64,000 nucleotides of DNA from Mycolicibacterium litorale (GCA_002007745.1 CP019882.1:1240001-1304000); one strand, 5' to 3'; positions 1 to 9,318 are shown, numbered from the stretch's first letter. Program-made: numbers and translations. Notes: a model not told the origin generated them from the sequence alone.

Positions 1-39
1 CTTGTTGACACCGCGCAACTCGAGAATAGGTTGCACCAT
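1..39 (-). CDS. Sugar ABC transporter ATP-binding protein, N-terminal 13 codons only
   Basis: Only the first 13 codons lie in the window; they read MVQPILELRGVNK, a typical opening of a XylG/RbsA-type ATPase. The ATG is 6 bp after the stop of the upstream sugar-binding lipoprotein, so the two are cotranscribed. By analogy with xylose operons this should be the double-ATPase subunit that powers import. Its identity rests on these few residues and on the operon context. Confidence 0.6.
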   Translation of the reverse strand, partial: MVQPILELRGVNK

Positions 40-45
40 GGCGGC

Positions 46-1122
46 CTACAGTCCGGCCGCGCTGCACATGGCCGCGAACTGCCCCGTGCAGACTTCGGTC
101 TTGTTCTGCCCGTTGTCGGCGAAGACGTCGCCCACGTTGGCCTTGGTGATCGATTTCGGGGTCAGCAGGACCGACGGCACGTCCCGGTTGCCCTTGTCGT
201 CGCGCGAGGTGCTGTTGGTCTTCGGCTTGTCGCCCTTGACCAAGGCGATCGCGGCGTCGGCCAGCGCGCCGGCCTCCTCGGTGGCCGACTTGTAGACCGT
301 CATGCATTGGGTACCGGCCAGGATGTTCTGCAATCCTTCGACGGTGGCGTCCTGGCCGGTGACCGCCACCTGCCCGGCACGGTGATTCTTCTGCAGGATC
401 GAGATCACCGACCCGGCCAGGCCGTCGTTGGCGGCGTAGACGCCGTCGACCTTGCCGTCGGAGGCGGTGTACATCTGCTCGAAGATGGTGACCGCCTTGT
501 CGTTGTCCCAGTCCGGGACGGCCTGTTCGCCGACGATGGTGATCGACGGCGTCTTGTCGACCACCGAGTGCGCGCCGGTGGTGAACAGCGTGGCGTTGTT
601 GTCGGTGGGAGAGCCATTGAGGAACAACACGTTCGAGGGCTTGCCGGCCAGGCAGTCGACCAGGCCCTGGCCCTGCAGTTCGCCGACCTTCGTACCGTCG
701 AACGAGATGTAGGCGTCGGCCGAGCCGCCGAGGGTCAGCCGGTCGTAGTCGATGGTCTTCACGCCCTGGGTGGCCGCCTTCTGCTGGATGGCCGCCCCGC
801 TGTCGGAGTCCAGGTTGACGATCGCCAGCACGGTGACACCGTCGGCGATCATGCCGTCGGCGATCGTCGCCATCTTGTCCGCCGACCCCTCCGCGTTCTG
901 GATCGAGTACGGGATGCCGGCCGATTTGAAGGCCGACTCCAGCGCGGGCCGGTCCTTGGTCTCCCAGCGGACCGATGATTTGGTGTCCGGCAGGATGACG
1001 CCGATCTTGCCGGTTTGGGCTTGGCCGCCACCGCCACCATTGCCCCCACCGCCGCTGCAGGCGGTCAGCGTCAGGGCGGTTCCGGCCAGCACGGCGAATG
1101 TGAGTGCGCTCAGTTTGGTCAT
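46..1122 (-). CDS. Xylose/sugar ABC transporter substrate-binding lipoprotein (XylF-like)
   Basis: Periplasmic-binding-protein type 1 component of a sugar importer, anchored outside the membrane. The N-terminus (MTKLSALTFAVLAGTALTLTAC) is a lipoprotein signal with lipobox LTAC, followed by a glycine-rich linker. The mature part shows the family pattern GVILPDTKSSVRWETKDRP, SADKMATIADGMI, AIVNLDSDSGAAI, IDYDRL and the late VAVTGQDATVEGLQNI. The start at 1122 is chosen because GGAGAAAGG lies at the right distance upstream; a longer reading frame to 1173 would run through the operator. About 358 residues, usual for XylF. It sits downstream of xylA with its own promoter region containing a ROK-type operator and a CRP-like site. 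D-xylose as ligand is inferred from xylA. Confidence 0.88.
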   Translation of the reverse strand: MTKLSALTFAVLAGTALTLTACSGGGGNGGGGGQAQTGKIGVILPDTKSSVRWETKDRPALESAFKSAGIPYSIQNAEGSADKMATIADGMIADGVTVLAIVNLDSDSGAAIQQKAATQGVKTIDYDRLTLGGSADAYISFDGTKVGELQGQGLVDCLAGKPSNVLFLNGSPTDNNATLFTTGAHSVVDKTPSITIVGEQAVPDWDNDKAVTIFEQMYTASDGKVDGVYAANDGLAGSVISILQKNHRAGQVAVTGQDATVEGLQNILAGTQCMTVYKSATEEAGALADAAIALVKGDKPKTNSTSRDDKGNRDVPSVLLTPKSITKANVGDVFADNGQNKTEVCTGQFAAMCSAAGL

Positions 1123-1155
1123 GACGATCGCCTTTCTCCGGGGCAGATCGGGGTT

Positions 1156-1172
1156 TGTTGTTTGGAACAACA
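1156..1172 (-). promoter_or_regulatory. Candidate ROK (XylR) operator upstream of the xylose transporter
   Basis: Inverted repeat TGTTG-N7-CAACA. The same 17-bp architecture TGTTS-N7-SAACA recurs between xylA and the ROK gene at 2460-2476. On the minus strand a TATGTT -10-like hexamer (complement of 1169-1174) overlaps its edge, so a bound repressor would block RNA polymerase. Seen directly; the assignment to the neighbouring ROK protein is inference. Confidence 0.7.
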
Positions 1173-1177
1173 TATAA

Positions 1178-1193
1178 CGTGACCCACGTCACG
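1178..1193. promoter_or_regulatory. CRP-like site upstream of the xylose transporter
   Basis: CGTGAC-CCAC-GTCACG is a perfect dyad whose core GTGA-N6-TCAC matches the CRP-family consensus (mycobacterial CRP, Rv3676 type). It lies just upstream of the putative operator and -10 of the minus-strand transporter operon, a position suited to activation. Confidence 0.55.
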
Positions 1194-1216
1194 TCCAGAC
1201 CCCGAGTCGGTGGGGG

Positions 1217-2437
1217 TCAGCGCGCGCCCATCAGATGCTCAACGGCAAGCTGCTGGAGTCGCACGAATCCGAAACCTTTTCCGCCAAAGTATGATTCGGC
1301 GTCGAAGTCCTCGTAGGCGGCGCGGTCGGCCAGCAGCTCCCGGTAGCTCTCGCCGGGGTTCAGCGTGGGCTGTCGCAGCTCGTCCACCCGCGCGGCGGCC
1401 AACGCCTCGACGACCTCCGGGTCTTCGCGGAATGTCTTGGCGCGCTGTTTGAGTAGCAGGTACATCCGCATGTTGGCCGCCGCCGACTCCCACACTCCGT
1501 CGATGTCCTCGGTGCGGCTGGGCTTGTAGTCGAAGTGCCTGGGGCCGGTGTAGCTGGCGGAGCCGTCGGCCCCTCCGTTCTCCAGCAGGTCGACAAGGGC
1601 GAACGCGTTGGCCAGATCGCCGTGCCCGAACACCAGGTCCTGGTCGAACTTGATGCCGCGCTGGCCGTTGAGATCGATGTGGAAGAGCTTGCCGCTGTAG
1701 AGCGCCTGGCTGATGCCGTGCATGAAGTTCAGCCCGGCCATCTGCTCGTGACCGGTTTCGGGGTTGACGCCCACCAGCTGCGGGTGGGCCAGCGTCTCGA
1801 TGAACGCCAGCGCATGCCCGACGGTGGGCAACAGGATGTCACCACGCGGTTCGTTGGGCTTGGGCTCGATGGCCAGGCGCAGCCCGTAATCGTTGTCGAT
1901 CACGTACTGGCACAACAGGTCCAGCGCCTCGCGATAGCGTTCGAATGCCGCCCTTACGTCCTTGGCGCTGTCGTACTCGCTGCCCTCCCGGCCGCCCCAG
2001 AGTACGAAAGTCTGGGCACCCAGTTCGGCGGCCAGGTCGAGATTGCGCAACGTCTTGCGTAGCGCGAAACGCCGGACCGCGCGATCGTTGCTGGTGAAGG
2101 CGCCGTCTTTGAAGACGGGTTGGGTGAACAGATTGGTGGTGACCATGGGCACGACAAGGCCGGTGGACTGCAGTGCGGCCGTGAGCCGGTCGATCGCGCG
2201 GCGGCGTTCGCCGTCCGTGCAGCCGAACGCAAACAGGTCGTCGTCGTGGAACGTGAGGCCGTACGCGCCGAGCTCGGCGAGCCGCTCGACGGCCTCGACG
2301 GCGTCGAGCGGCGGTCGGGTGGCCACGCCGAACGGGTCGTTGGCCGTCCAGCCGATGGTCCACAGGCCGAAGGAGAACTTGTCGGATGGCGAGGCGGTGA
2401 GCTCATCGGCGGGGGCGTTGGACTCGAGGACGGACAT
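1217..2437 (-). CDS. xylA: Xylose isomerase
   Basis: Converts D-xylose to D-xylulose in the cytoplasm, the first catabolic step. TIM-barrel enzyme of the short actinobacterial class (406 residues here). Active-site segments are intact: LTFHDDD with the catalytic His near residue 64 and Asp 67; the metal ligand Glu in [11 protein letters not shown] near 191; [11 protein letters not shown] near 225-235 with metal-binding Glu and His; HIDLNGQ and [10 protein letters not shown] further on. AGGAG precedes the ATG at 2437. Divergent from the ROK repressor gene and followed by the xylose transporter genes on the same strand; the 94-bp gap to the transporter carries a second operator, so the two units are separately initiated but probably co-repressed. 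Confidence 0.96.
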   Translation of the reverse strand: MSVLESNAPADELTASPSDKFSFGLWTIGWTANDPFGVATRPPLDAVEAVERLAELGAYGLTFHDDDLFAFGCTDGERRRAIDRLTAALQSTGLVVPMVTTNLFTQPVFKDGAFTSNDRAVRRFALRKTLRNLDLAAELGAQTFVLWGGREGSEYDSAKDVRAAFERYREALDLLCQYVIDNDYGLRLAIEPKPNEPRGDILLPTVGHALAFIETLAHPQLVGVNPETGHEQMAGLNFMHGISQALYSGKLFHIDLNGQRGIKFDQDLVFGHGDLANAFALVDLLENGGADGSASYTGPRHFDYKPSRTEDIDGVWESAAANMRMYLLLKQRAKTFREDPEVVEALAAARVDELRQPTLNPGESYRELLADRAAYEDFDAESYFGGKGFGFVRLQQLAVEHLMGAR

Positions 2438-2459
2438 GGTGAACTCCTGAATCTAGATT

Positions 2460-2476
2460 TGTTCTGATGCCGAACA
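2460..2476. promoter_or_regulatory. Candidate ROK (XylR) operator between xylA and its regulator
   Basis: Inverted repeat TGTTC-N7-GAACA with the same arms and spacing as 1156-1172. A TATGTT -10-like hexamer for xylA (complement of 2473-2478) overlaps it in the same way as at the transporter promoter. It could also autoregulate the divergent ROK gene. Confidence 0.7.
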
Positions 2477-2549
2477 TAAGATGTGGCGTGTGCCACTGTC
2501 AATGCCAGTGTGGTCGGCAGCGGCGACCGAAACCGGAAAGGTGGTCGGG

Positions 2550-3638
2550 GTGACCCGTGCAGCGAGGATCGGCACCAGTACCGACGACGTCCGCCGGCGC
2601 AACCTGTCCGGAGTGCTGACGCTCGTGCACCGGCACCAGGCGCTCAGCCGTGCCGAGCTCACCCGGCGGACCGGGTTGTCCCGCTCGACCGTCAAGGATC
2701 TGGTCGAGGAGCTGGCTGACCGCGGGCTGGTCTCCGAGATCCAGGCCGCCCCGGCCACCCAAGTAGGCCGTCCCAGCCCGATCGTGTGTCCACAGGCCAA
2801 GACGTTGTGCGTTGCGGTCAACCCGGAAATCGATGCCATCACAGTCGGTTTGGTCGGCCTGGGCGGCATGGTGCTGGAGACGCGACGGTATCCCACCGAC
2901 GGAGCGCCGACGGCCGAGGAGGCCGTCACGACCGCCGCGGACGCCGTCGAACTGCTGCGCACACAGCTTGAGCCCGGCTGCAGCATCGCCGCGATCGGCG
3001 CCGCGGTGCCGGGGTTGGTCCACGGTGGCTCGGCGGTGCAGCTGGCGCCGCACCTGGACTGGCACGACGCCGACTTCGGCCACCTGCTCAACGTCGCGAC
3101 CGGGCTACCGGTGTTCGCCGCCAACGACGCCAACGCCGGAGCGATCGCCGAACACATCTTCGGCAGGCACCACAACGCCGACCACATGATCTACGTCAAC
3201 GGCGGCGCCGGTGGCATCGGTGCCGGCTTCGTGGTGGCCGGCGAGTTGCTGCACGGGCTGGCCGGGTATGCCGGCGAACTCGGCCACACCTACGTCGGCG
3301 GTGACGGCCGCTGCCATTGCGGGAACATCGGATGCCTGGAAACACAGGTCAGTCAGTCCGACACCGACATCGACCGACAAGCGCGCTACCTGGCGATCGC
3401 CCTCGGCAATGCGGTCAACATGCTCAACCCGGGGCTGATCGTGCTCGGCGGCTTCTTGCGGGCGTTCCCCGAACTGGCCGGCGCGGTGCTCACCGCCGAG
3501 ATGGCCCGGCACAGCCTGCGCGCGCCGCACGACCTGGTACGCGTCGTCCCTGCGACGCTGGGCGCAGAGACGCTGATGATCGGTGCCGCCGAGCTGGCCT
3601 TCGCCCCGCTGCTGGCCGACCCGGCCGCGGTGGCCTAA
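2550..3638 (+). CDS. ROK-family transcriptional repressor, probable xylose regulator
   Basis: N-terminal winged helix-turn-helix (VHRHQALSRAELTRRTGLSRSTVKDLVEELADRGLV) followed by a ROK sugar-kinase-like domain with AIGAAVPGLV, ANDANAGAIAEH, YVNGGAGGIGAGFVV and the zinc motif CHCGNIGCLE. It should bind sugar and release the operators at xylA and the transporter. I chose the GTG at 2550 (preceded by GGAAAGG at 8 nt spacing), which gives MTRAARIGTSTDDVRRRN; an ATG at 2481 would put the start only 4 bases from the operator. Its 3' end overlaps the convergent synthetase gene by 4 bp. Confidence 0.88.
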   Translation: MTRAARIGTSTDDVRRRNLSGVLTLVHRHQALSRAELTRRTGLSRSTVKDLVEELADRGLVSEIQAAPATQVGRPSPIVCPQAKTLCVAVNPEIDAITVGLVGLGGMVLETRRYPTDGAPTAEEAVTTAADAVELLRTQLEPGCSIAAIGAAVPGLVHGGSAVQLAPHLDWHDADFGHLLNVATGLPVFAANDANAGAIAEHIFGRHHNADHMIYVNGGAGGIGAGFVVAGELLHGLAGYAGELGHTYVGGDGRCHCGNIGCLETQVSQSDTDIDRQARYLAIALGNAVNMLNPGLIVLGGFLRAFPELAGAVLTAEMARHSLRAPHDLVRVVPATLGAETLMIGAAELAFAPLLADPAAVA

Positions 3639-5677
3639 CCCCGACGCGCAATCACCAGGGCGTCGACGGCGACGGCTCCCGACGCCGAGGCGATCACCGG
3701 GTTGGCCTCGACCGCGTCCAGCTGCTCACCGAGTTCGATGGCCAGCTGGGAGAAGCCGACCAGCACCGCTGCCAATGCGGCCATATCGACGGCTGGGCTA
3801 CCTCGCCAGCCGGTCAGCAGTGCTGCGGTGCGCAGCGAACCCAGCAGCGTTGCAGCGGATTCCGCCGTGATCGGTGGGCACGCCACCACCCGGTCGGCGA
3901 GCAGCTCCACCAGGGTGCCGCCGGCGGCGACCACGAGCAAGGGCCCGAAGTTGTCGTCACGCACCACACCGACCGAGATCTCCACGCCGGGTGCCGCCAT
4001 CGCATCGACACTCACATCCGGGCCCAGTCGCCCGGCCATCCGGTGATAGGCCGCACCGAGCGCATCCGGGTCGGCAAGGTGCAGTACGACTCCGCCGAGG
4101 TCGCTCTTGTGTGCCGCGGCGAGGGTTTTCAGCGCGACCGGATAGCCGATCTCCTCGGCCGCGGCCAGCACCCCGGCGATGTCGTGGGCGGCTCGTGACT
4201 GCGTCACCGGGATGCCGTAGTCGGCGAGCAGTTCGAAAGCGGCGGGGGCATCCCAACCGGGTGCGGCCAACCGTGTGGTCCAGCGCTGCACTCGGTTGTC
4301 GTCGATCTCGGGGCGGTGGGCCGGCACGGGAAGTGGCCACCGCGCCAGGTGCCCCAGCGCCGCGAGCCCGCTGCGGGTGCCCTCCAGCACCGGAATCCCT
4401 TTGCTTCGCAGCAGTTCCGCGGTGGGATGGTCGACCGCCGACGAGACCGACGTCAGCACCGCCAGCGGTGCATCGGTTATGGCCGCGATGTCCAACAAGG
4501 CGTCGGCATAGGCGGTGTCGCCGTCGTATTCGGTCACCAGGTCCACCGCCAGCGCGGTGACGGCGACCCCCGGGTCGTCGGCGATGACGCGCAGGCAACC
4601 GCCGAACAGTTCCCGGGTGTCGGCGCCGGTGCCCCACACGTCGAGTGGATTGTTGGCCGCGAGGCCGTCGTCGAGGAGTTCGCCGACAGCACTGAGGGTG
4701 TGGTCGCCGAGTGCGGTGAACGCCACCCCGAGATCATGGGCTAAATCGGCACACAGCGCGCGTTCGGCCCCGGAGTCGTGGACCGTCGCGATCCCGTGTG
4801 AGCCGGGTTTGCGGCGCCGGCCGGCTTCGAAAAGTTCGATGGTGTCCGCGAATTCGGCCATGTCCGAGACCCGGACCGCGCCGGTGTCGGTGCAGAAAGC
4901 CTGCCAGCCTGCTGCGTCACCGGCCAGTGCCCCCGAGTGCGCGGCGACCATGGCGCGTCCTCGTGGCGAGTGACCGACGGGCAGAATCACCACTGGGATG
5001 TCACGTTCTGCCGCACGCCGCAGTCCGGTTCGCAGCCGGCCCACCGCGCGCGGCGTCTCCAGCAGCAGCGCGATCAGCGTGGTGCCGGGGTCGTCGACGA
5101 TGTATTCGACATAGTCGGCGGTGGTGGTCACCAGTTCCTGACCCGAGGAGACCGCCAGCCGGAACCCGAAACCACGACCTGCCCGCAGGATCGTCGAGAA
5201 CGCCGAACCGGAATGGGTCACCAGCGAAACACCGCCCGGCGCAAGCGGATCGGGCTCCAGGTAGCCCAGTGCCCGCAGGCCGGTGGCGTTGTTCACAAAC
5301 CCCATACAGCCGGCGCCGCACACCGCCATCCCGGCCGCGACCGCGGTGGCGGTGACCGCGTCGCGCAGGTCCGCGCCGTGGGCGGAGCCGAAGATCACCG
5401 CCGAAGGCGCGCCGATCGTGGCGGCCGCCCGCATCTGCTCGAGCAGTGCGGCGTCGGGAACACCGAGCAGGACCAGGTCCACCGGCTCACCGATCGCGGC
5501 CAGCGACGGGGCGCAGGCAACGCCGTCGATCTGGTCATAGCGCGGGTTGACCAAGTGCATGCGTGCCGAGCTGCGACGGGCTTCGATGATCATTCGCTCG
5601 CCGAAGCTTCCGGGACGCGGACTGGCGCCGACCAGTGCCACCGACCGCGCCCCCAGCATGGTGGCAACCGGGCTCAT
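3635..5677 (-). CDS. ADP-forming acetyl/acyl-CoA synthetase-like protein (CoA-binding plus ATP-grasp)
   Basis: Family of NDP-forming acyl-CoA synthetases, which interconvert acyl-CoA + ADP + Pi with acid + CoA + ATP. Order of domains: CoA-binding Rossmann fold (ARSVALVGASPRPGSFGE, HLVNPRY), succinyl-CoA-ligase-like domains with the phosphohistidine loop AAHSGALAGD near residue 250, then a C-terminal ATP-grasp domain (ADYGIPVTQSR, YPVALKTLAAAHKSDLGGV, GVEISVGVVRD, EANPVIA). About 680 residues, the usual size of the fused single-chain form. Starts 5 bp after the stop of the FAD oxidoreductase, so both form one operon. In this locus it may activate or conserve energy from the acid left after amine oxidation; the acyl substrate is unknown. 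Confidence 0.85.
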   Translation of the reverse strand: MSPVATMLGARSVALVGASPRPGSFGERMIIEARRSSARMHLVNPRYDQIDGVACAPSLAAIGEPVDLVLLGVPDAALLEQMRAAATIGAPSAVIFGSAHGADLRDAVTATAVAAGMAVCGAGCMGFVNNATGLRALGYLEPDPLAPGGVSLVTHSGSAFSTILRAGRGFGFRLAVSSGQELVTTTADYVEYIVDDPGTTLIALLLETPRAVGRLRTGLRRAAERDIPVVILPVGHSPRGRAMVAAHSGALAGDAAGWQAFCTDTGAVRVSDMAEFADTIELFEAGRRRKPGSHGIATVHDSGAERALCADLAHDLGVAFTALGDHTLSAVGELLDDGLAANNPLDVWGTGADTRELFGGCLRVIADDPGVAVTALAVDLVTEYDGDTAYADALLDIAAITDAPLAVLTSVSSAVDHPTAELLRSKGIPVLEGTRSGLAALGHLARWPLPVPAHRPEIDDNRVQRWTTRLAAPGWDAPAAFELLADYGIPVTQSRAAHDIAGVLAAAEEIGYPVALKTLAAAHKSDLGGVVLHLADPDALGAAYHRMAGRLGPDVSVDAMAAPGVEISVGVVRDDNFGPLLVVAAGGTLVELLADRVVACPPITAESAATLLGSLRTAALLTGWRGSPAVDMAALAAVLVGFSQLAIELGEQLDAVEANPVIASASGAVAVDALVIARRG

Positions 5678-5682
5678 GCCGG

Positions 5683-7326
5683 TCAGGAACGTCGTCCCAG
5701 CTTCGAGAGGAGCCGGTGCTCACCGCGCTTCTTGTCGGCCAGCGCCGCCTTGGCGGCCTGCCAGCCCGGGATGCCGCACACGCCGCCGCCGGCGTGGGTT
5801 GCCGAGCTGCCGTTGTAGAGCCCGGCGATCGGGGTGCGGTAGTCGGCGAACCCGGGGGCCGGACGCATGTGGAACAGCTGCTCCAAGGACAGCTCGCCGT
5901 GGAAGATGTTGCCGCCGATGAGGCCGTACTCCACTTCCATCTCGTGCGGCCCGACGATGTCGCGATGCAGGATCGACCCTTTGAAGCCGGGTGCCACCTC
6001 GTCGTAGAGGTCGATCAGCCGGTCGGCGTAGGCCTCGAGCTCCTCAGTGTGCGGGGCGTCGGCCCATTCGGCGGGCACCCATTGGGTGAACAGCGACATG
6101 ATGTGCGTGCCATCGGGGTTGAGCGTCTTGTCCAGGGTGGTGGGAATGACGCCGTCGCTGAACGGGGCCTGCGCCGGCCTGCCGGCGCGAGCGTCCTGGA
6201 AGGCCGCCTCGATGTACTCCATGGTGGGAGCCATTTCCACCGAGCCGGTGTGGTGTTCGGCGATCCCACTGCTGGGGTTGGCGGTGAAGTTCGGCAACTC
6301 GGCCAGCGCCAGGTTGATCTTCACCACGCCGCTGCGGGTCTTCCAGTGCTCGATGTCGTTGACGAAATCGCCTGGCAATTCGTGACGGGGGGTCTGATCC
6401 AGGAACGCGGTGCGCGGGTGCAGCGTGGTGACCACCAACGGTGCCCGGATCTCGTCACCGTTGTCGAGCACCACCCCCTCGATTCGGCCGCCCCGGACCA
6501 GCATCCGCGACACCCGGGAGTTGGTGCGGATCTCGGCGCCGAAACTGCGCGCCGAGCGGGCGATGGCATCCGAGACGGCACCCATGCCGCCTTCCGGGTA
6601 GCCCCAGCTGCCCAGCTGCCCGTCGCCGACGTCGCCGATCGAGTGGTGGGCCATCACGTAGGCGGTGCCCGGTTCGTACGGGCCGGCCCAGGTTCCGATC
6701 ACGCCGTTGACCGCCAACGCGCCTTTGATTTGCGGTGATTCGAACCAGTCGTCGAGCAGGTCGGCGATGCTCATCGTCAGCAGCCGGGTGATGTCGCCGG
6801 TCTTGCGCACCGTCAGGCCGCGCTGCCCCCAGGCCAGCTTGGCCAGGTCCAGCAGGTCGGACGGACGACGTGAGCCGATGTTCGGCGGCACCTGCGTCAG
6901 TAGCGGCCCCATGACGTCGGCGATGCCTTCGAGCCAGGCGTTCCACTTCGGCCACGCGTCGGCGTCCTTCTTGGACCACTTGGCCAATTGCTCATGGGTG
7001 CGGGCCGGATCGTCTTCGTAGATGATCAGCGACCCACCCTCCGGAAAGGCCTGGTAGTACGGCCCCATCGGGTGCACCTTGTAGCCGTGCCGCTCCAGGC
7101 TCAGGTCACGCACGATCGTCGGCGGCATCAGGCTCATCACGTAGGACAGCCGGGTCACCCGCAGGTGGGGAGCGTCCTCCCACGGGGCTTCGGTGGTCGC
7201 CGCGCCACCGAGCGCGCCACGCGATTCCAGCACCACGGTCTTGGCGCCCGAACGCGCCAGGTATGCGGCAGAGACCAGACCGTTGTGTCCGCCGCCGATG
7301 ACGATGGCGTCGTAGGTGTTCGACAT
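5683..7326 (-). CDS. FAD-dependent oxidoreductase, phytoene-dehydrogenase/amine-oxidase superfamily
   Basis: Begins with the dinucleotide-binding motif DAIVIGGGHNGLVSAAYLARSGAKTVVLE and ends with the matching C-terminal FAD signature (IAGLYNGSSATHAGGGVCGIPGWQAA). The middle carries GMGAVSDAIARSARSFGAEIRTNSRVSRML, the usual second flavin-contact region. No signal peptide. About 547 residues, as in CrtI-like proteins. No carotenoid synthesis genes are nearby; the neighbours are a polyamine-type transporter, an aminotransferase and an acyl-CoA synthetase, so an amine or amino-acid-derived substrate is more likely than phytoene. First gene of a two-gene operon divergent from the TetR gene. Confidence 0.82.
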   Translation of the reverse strand: MSNTYDAIVIGGGHNGLVSAAYLARSGAKTVVLESRGALGGAATTEAPWEDAPHLRVTRLSYVMSLMPPTIVRDLSLERHGYKVHPMGPYYQAFPEGGSLIIYEDDPARTHEQLAKWSKKDADAWPKWNAWLEGIADVMGPLLTQVPPNIGSRRPSDLLDLAKLAWGQRGLTVRKTGDITRLLTMSIADLLDDWFESPQIKGALAVNGVIGTWAGPYEPGTAYVMAHHSIGDVGDGQLGSWGYPEGGMGAVSDAIARSARSFGAEIRTNSRVSRMLVRGGRIEGVVLDNGDEIRAPLVVTTLHPRTAFLDQTPRHELPGDFVNDIEHWKTRSGVVKINLALAELPNFTANPSSGIAEHHTGSVEMAPTMEYIEAAFQDARAGRPAQAPFSDGVIPTTLDKTLNPDGTHIMSLFTQWVPAEWADAPHTEELEAYADRLIDLYDEVAPGFKGSILHRDIVGPHEMEVEYGLIGGNIFHGELSLEQLFHMRPAPGFADYRTPIAGLYNGSSATHAGGGVCGIPGWQAAKAALADKKRGEHRLLSKLGRRS

Positions 7327-7360
7327 GGCGCCCCACTTTCGTTGGCCCGCGTGGGCATCT

Positions 7361-7380
7361 TTGACTGACTGTTCAATCTA
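7361..7380. promoter_or_regulatory. Candidate TetR operator, copy 1
   Basis: The 20 bases here match 10753-10772 at 18 positions. The core is a dyad GACTGA-N4-TCAATC (one mismatch between arms). On the minus strand TAGATT, a -10-like hexamer for the FAD oxidoreductase operon, overlaps its right edge. The TetR gene starts 60 bp away, so autoregulation is also likely. Confidence 0.7.
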
Positions 7381-7440
7381 ACCAAGTGTTAGGCTTTCAA
7401 CAAGTGCCAGCGCAGGCACGCCGAGGGGAGTACAGAGGAC

Positions 7441-8130
7441 ATGGCCGAACCCGCACCCGCCACCGAGAACAATGAGGGGCGGCGAATCCAGATGTTGCGT
7501 GCCGCAGCGGAGCTCATCTGTGAGCGTGGTTTCTCCGAAACCAGAATCTCCGACGTGGCCAAACGGGCCGGGGTCAGTTCCGCGTTGGTCATCTACTACT
7601 TCGGCACCCGGGACCGGTTGTTGGTCGATGCGCTGCGCTACTCGGAGGAGTCCTTCTACGAGGCCGCTGAGCAGATGCTGGCCGAGGTGTCCTCGCTGCG
7701 TGACCGGCTGTCGTTGCTGATCCAGTGGACCTGTGTTCCGGGTCCCGACGTCGCCGGCCCGGCAGCACCGGGAGCGCATCAAGAGATCCCCGGCGCCTGG
7801 GGCCTGTGGTTCGATCTGTGGGCTCAGGCGTTTCGGCATGACGAGGTCAAGGCCGGCCGGGTGGAACTCGATGCGCGCTGGCGGCGGATGATCGTCGATG
7901 CGGTCGAATCGGCCGAGCTCGACGCCGAGGTCGACGCGCGAATGTTCGCCCTGGAGTTCTCCGCGCTACTCGATGGGCTGTCCATCCAGGTGGCACTGGA
8001 GGATCCCGAGGTCGACTCGAAGGTGGCCTACGACATCGCGATGCGATTCGCCGAACGGGAACTCAACCTGCCCCGCGAACGCCGCCGCCCGCTTGCAGCC
8101 GCAGGCAGCAAGGGCCGCCGTTCCCGCTGA
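7441..8130 (+). CDS. TetR/AcrR-family transcriptional regulator
   Basis: N-terminal helix-turn-helix RRIQMLRAAAELICERGFSETRISDVAKRAGVSSALVIYYFGTRDRLL is diagnostic; the rest is a helical ligand-binding domain with a WGLWFDLWAQAF segment seen in TetR_C-type members. 229 residues. Divergent from the FAD oxidoreductase and convergent with the transporter ATPase gene. The same dyad operator precedes both operons of the locus, so this is the probable local repressor; the inducer would be the transported amine or a product of it. Confidence 0.88.
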   Translation: MAEPAPATENNEGRRIQMLRAAAELICERGFSETRISDVAKRAGVSSALVIYYFGTRDRLLVDALRYSEESFYEAAEQMLAEVSSLRDRLSLLIQWTCVPGPDVAGPAAPGAHQEIPGAWGLWFDLWAQAFRHDEVKAGRVELDARWRRMIVDAVESAELDAEVDARMFALEFSALLDGLSIQVALEDPEVDSKVAYDIAMRFAERELNLPRERRRPLAAAGSKGRRSR

Positions 8131-8132
8131 GC

Positions 8133-9293
8133 TCAGGTCCCGCTGAGCGCCTCCACCGGTGCGGCGACCAGCTCCGCGGCCGGATCGTTGACGACGCTGG
8201 CCGAACTTCGGGCCAACACCCGCACCGCGTCCGCGGTGCACACACACGTCACCGGCATCCCGGCGGAGTAACCCACCGACGACGGCCCGGATTGGTTGGC
8301 CACGTCGACGACCAGTGCGGTGGGCTCGCCGACGTCGACGTGCACCTGGGTCGTGGCGCCGTGGTAAACCACCTGCGCCACAGTGCCGTTGATCGCGTTG
8401 CGACCCGCGGACACTGGGTCGTCGGGTCCCTGTAGCGTGATCCGCTCGGGCCGGATCACGATGGCCGCCGGTCCCGGGCGGCATGAGTTGTCCACGGCGG
8501 CACCGAGTCGCGTTGTCAACGCAGAACACAGCGCCGAGCCGTCCCCGCACTCCAACACATCGGCGTCGAAGATGTTGGCCGCCCCGAGGAACCCGGCCAC
8601 GTAGGTGGTCGCCGGTGCGGAGTAGATCTCCTGCGGGGGGCCCACCTGTTCGACCCGGCCCTCGGCGAGCACCGCGATCTGGTCACTCATGGTCAGTGCC
8701 TCGTCCTGGTCATGGGTGACGTAGACGAAGGTGATCTCGACTTCTCGCTGAACCGAACGCAGCTCGAGCTGAAGTTGCCTGCGCAACTTGGCGTCCAGCG
8801 CGCCCAGCGGCTCGTCGAGCAGCAGCACGCGGGGCTGCAGGACGAGCGCGCGCGCCAAGGCGACCCGCTGCTGTTGGCCGCCGGAGAGCTGGGTGGGCCG
8901 GCGTTTGGCGAAGCCGCTCATCCGGACCAGTTCGAGTGCCTCGCCGACGCGGCGCTTGACCTCGTCTTTGGGAGCCTTCTGGTAGCGCAGGCCGAACGCG
9001 ACGTTGTCCCAGACAGTCATGAACGGGAACAGTGCGTAGGTCTGGAACACGGTGTTGACCGGACGCTTGTGCGGCGGATCCTGTGCGACGTCCCGGCCGT
9101 CGAGTTCGATGCGTCCGGAATCCGGTTTCTCGAATCCGGCGATCATCCGCAGCGTGGTGGTCTTTCCGCAGCCAGAAGCGCCCAGCAGTGAATAGAACTG
9201 ACCGGCCGGGATGTCCAGGTCGATACCCGTCACGGCGGGCACCCCGTCGAACGACTTTGCCAGCTGATGCAGCCGGATCGCGCCGCCGGTCAC
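8133..9293 (-). CDS. potA: Polyamine-type ABC transporter ATP-binding protein (PotA-like)
   Basis: ATPase subunit of a spermidine/putrescine-class importer. Walker [10 protein letters not shown] near residues 38-46, signature [15 protein letters not shown] near 136-150, Walker [13 protein letters not shown] near 156-167, switch His in YVTHDQDEA, then a C-terminal TOBE domain ([11 protein letters not shown]). The GTG at 9293 gives [15 protein letters not shown], the expected PotA start, 26 bp after the aminotransferase stop; longer in-frame starts run into that gene. Cotranscribed with the aminotransferase, while the binding protein and permeases are on the divergent strand. The exact substrate cannot be told from sequence. 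Confidence 0.88.
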   Translation of the reverse strand: MTGGAIRLHQLAKSFDGVPAVTGIDLDIPAGQFYSLLGASGCGKTTTLRMIAGFEKPDSGRIELDGRDVAQDPPHKRPVNTVFQTYALFPFMTVWDNVAFGLRYQKAPKDEVKRRVGEALELVRMSGFAKRRPTQLSGGQQQRVALARALVLQPRVLLLDEPLGALDAKLRRQLQLELRSVQREVEITFVYVTHDQDEALTMSDQIAVLAEGRVEQVGPPQEIYSAPATTYVAGFLGAANIFDADVLECGDGSALCSALTTRLGAAVDNSCRPGPAAIVIRPERITLQGPDDPVSAGRNAINGTVAQVVYHGATTQVHVDVGEPTALVVDVANQSGPSSVGYSAGMPVTCVCTADAVRVLARSSASVVNDPAAELVAAPVEALSGT

Positions 9294-9318
9294 CGGTGGC
9301 CGTTCCGACAGCAGGCGC

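Noticed and set aside
31..978. 315-codon plus-strand open frame opposite the sugar-binding protein
   Set aside because: Gly/Arg/Val-rich shadow of the real minus-strand gene, with no domain or ribosome-binding site; high GC leaves such frames open.
2481..2549. Upstream ATG start for the ROK regulator
   Set aside because: It would begin 4 bp from the operator dyad and add an unconserved MWRVPLSMPVW stretch; GTG 2550 has a ribosome-binding site.
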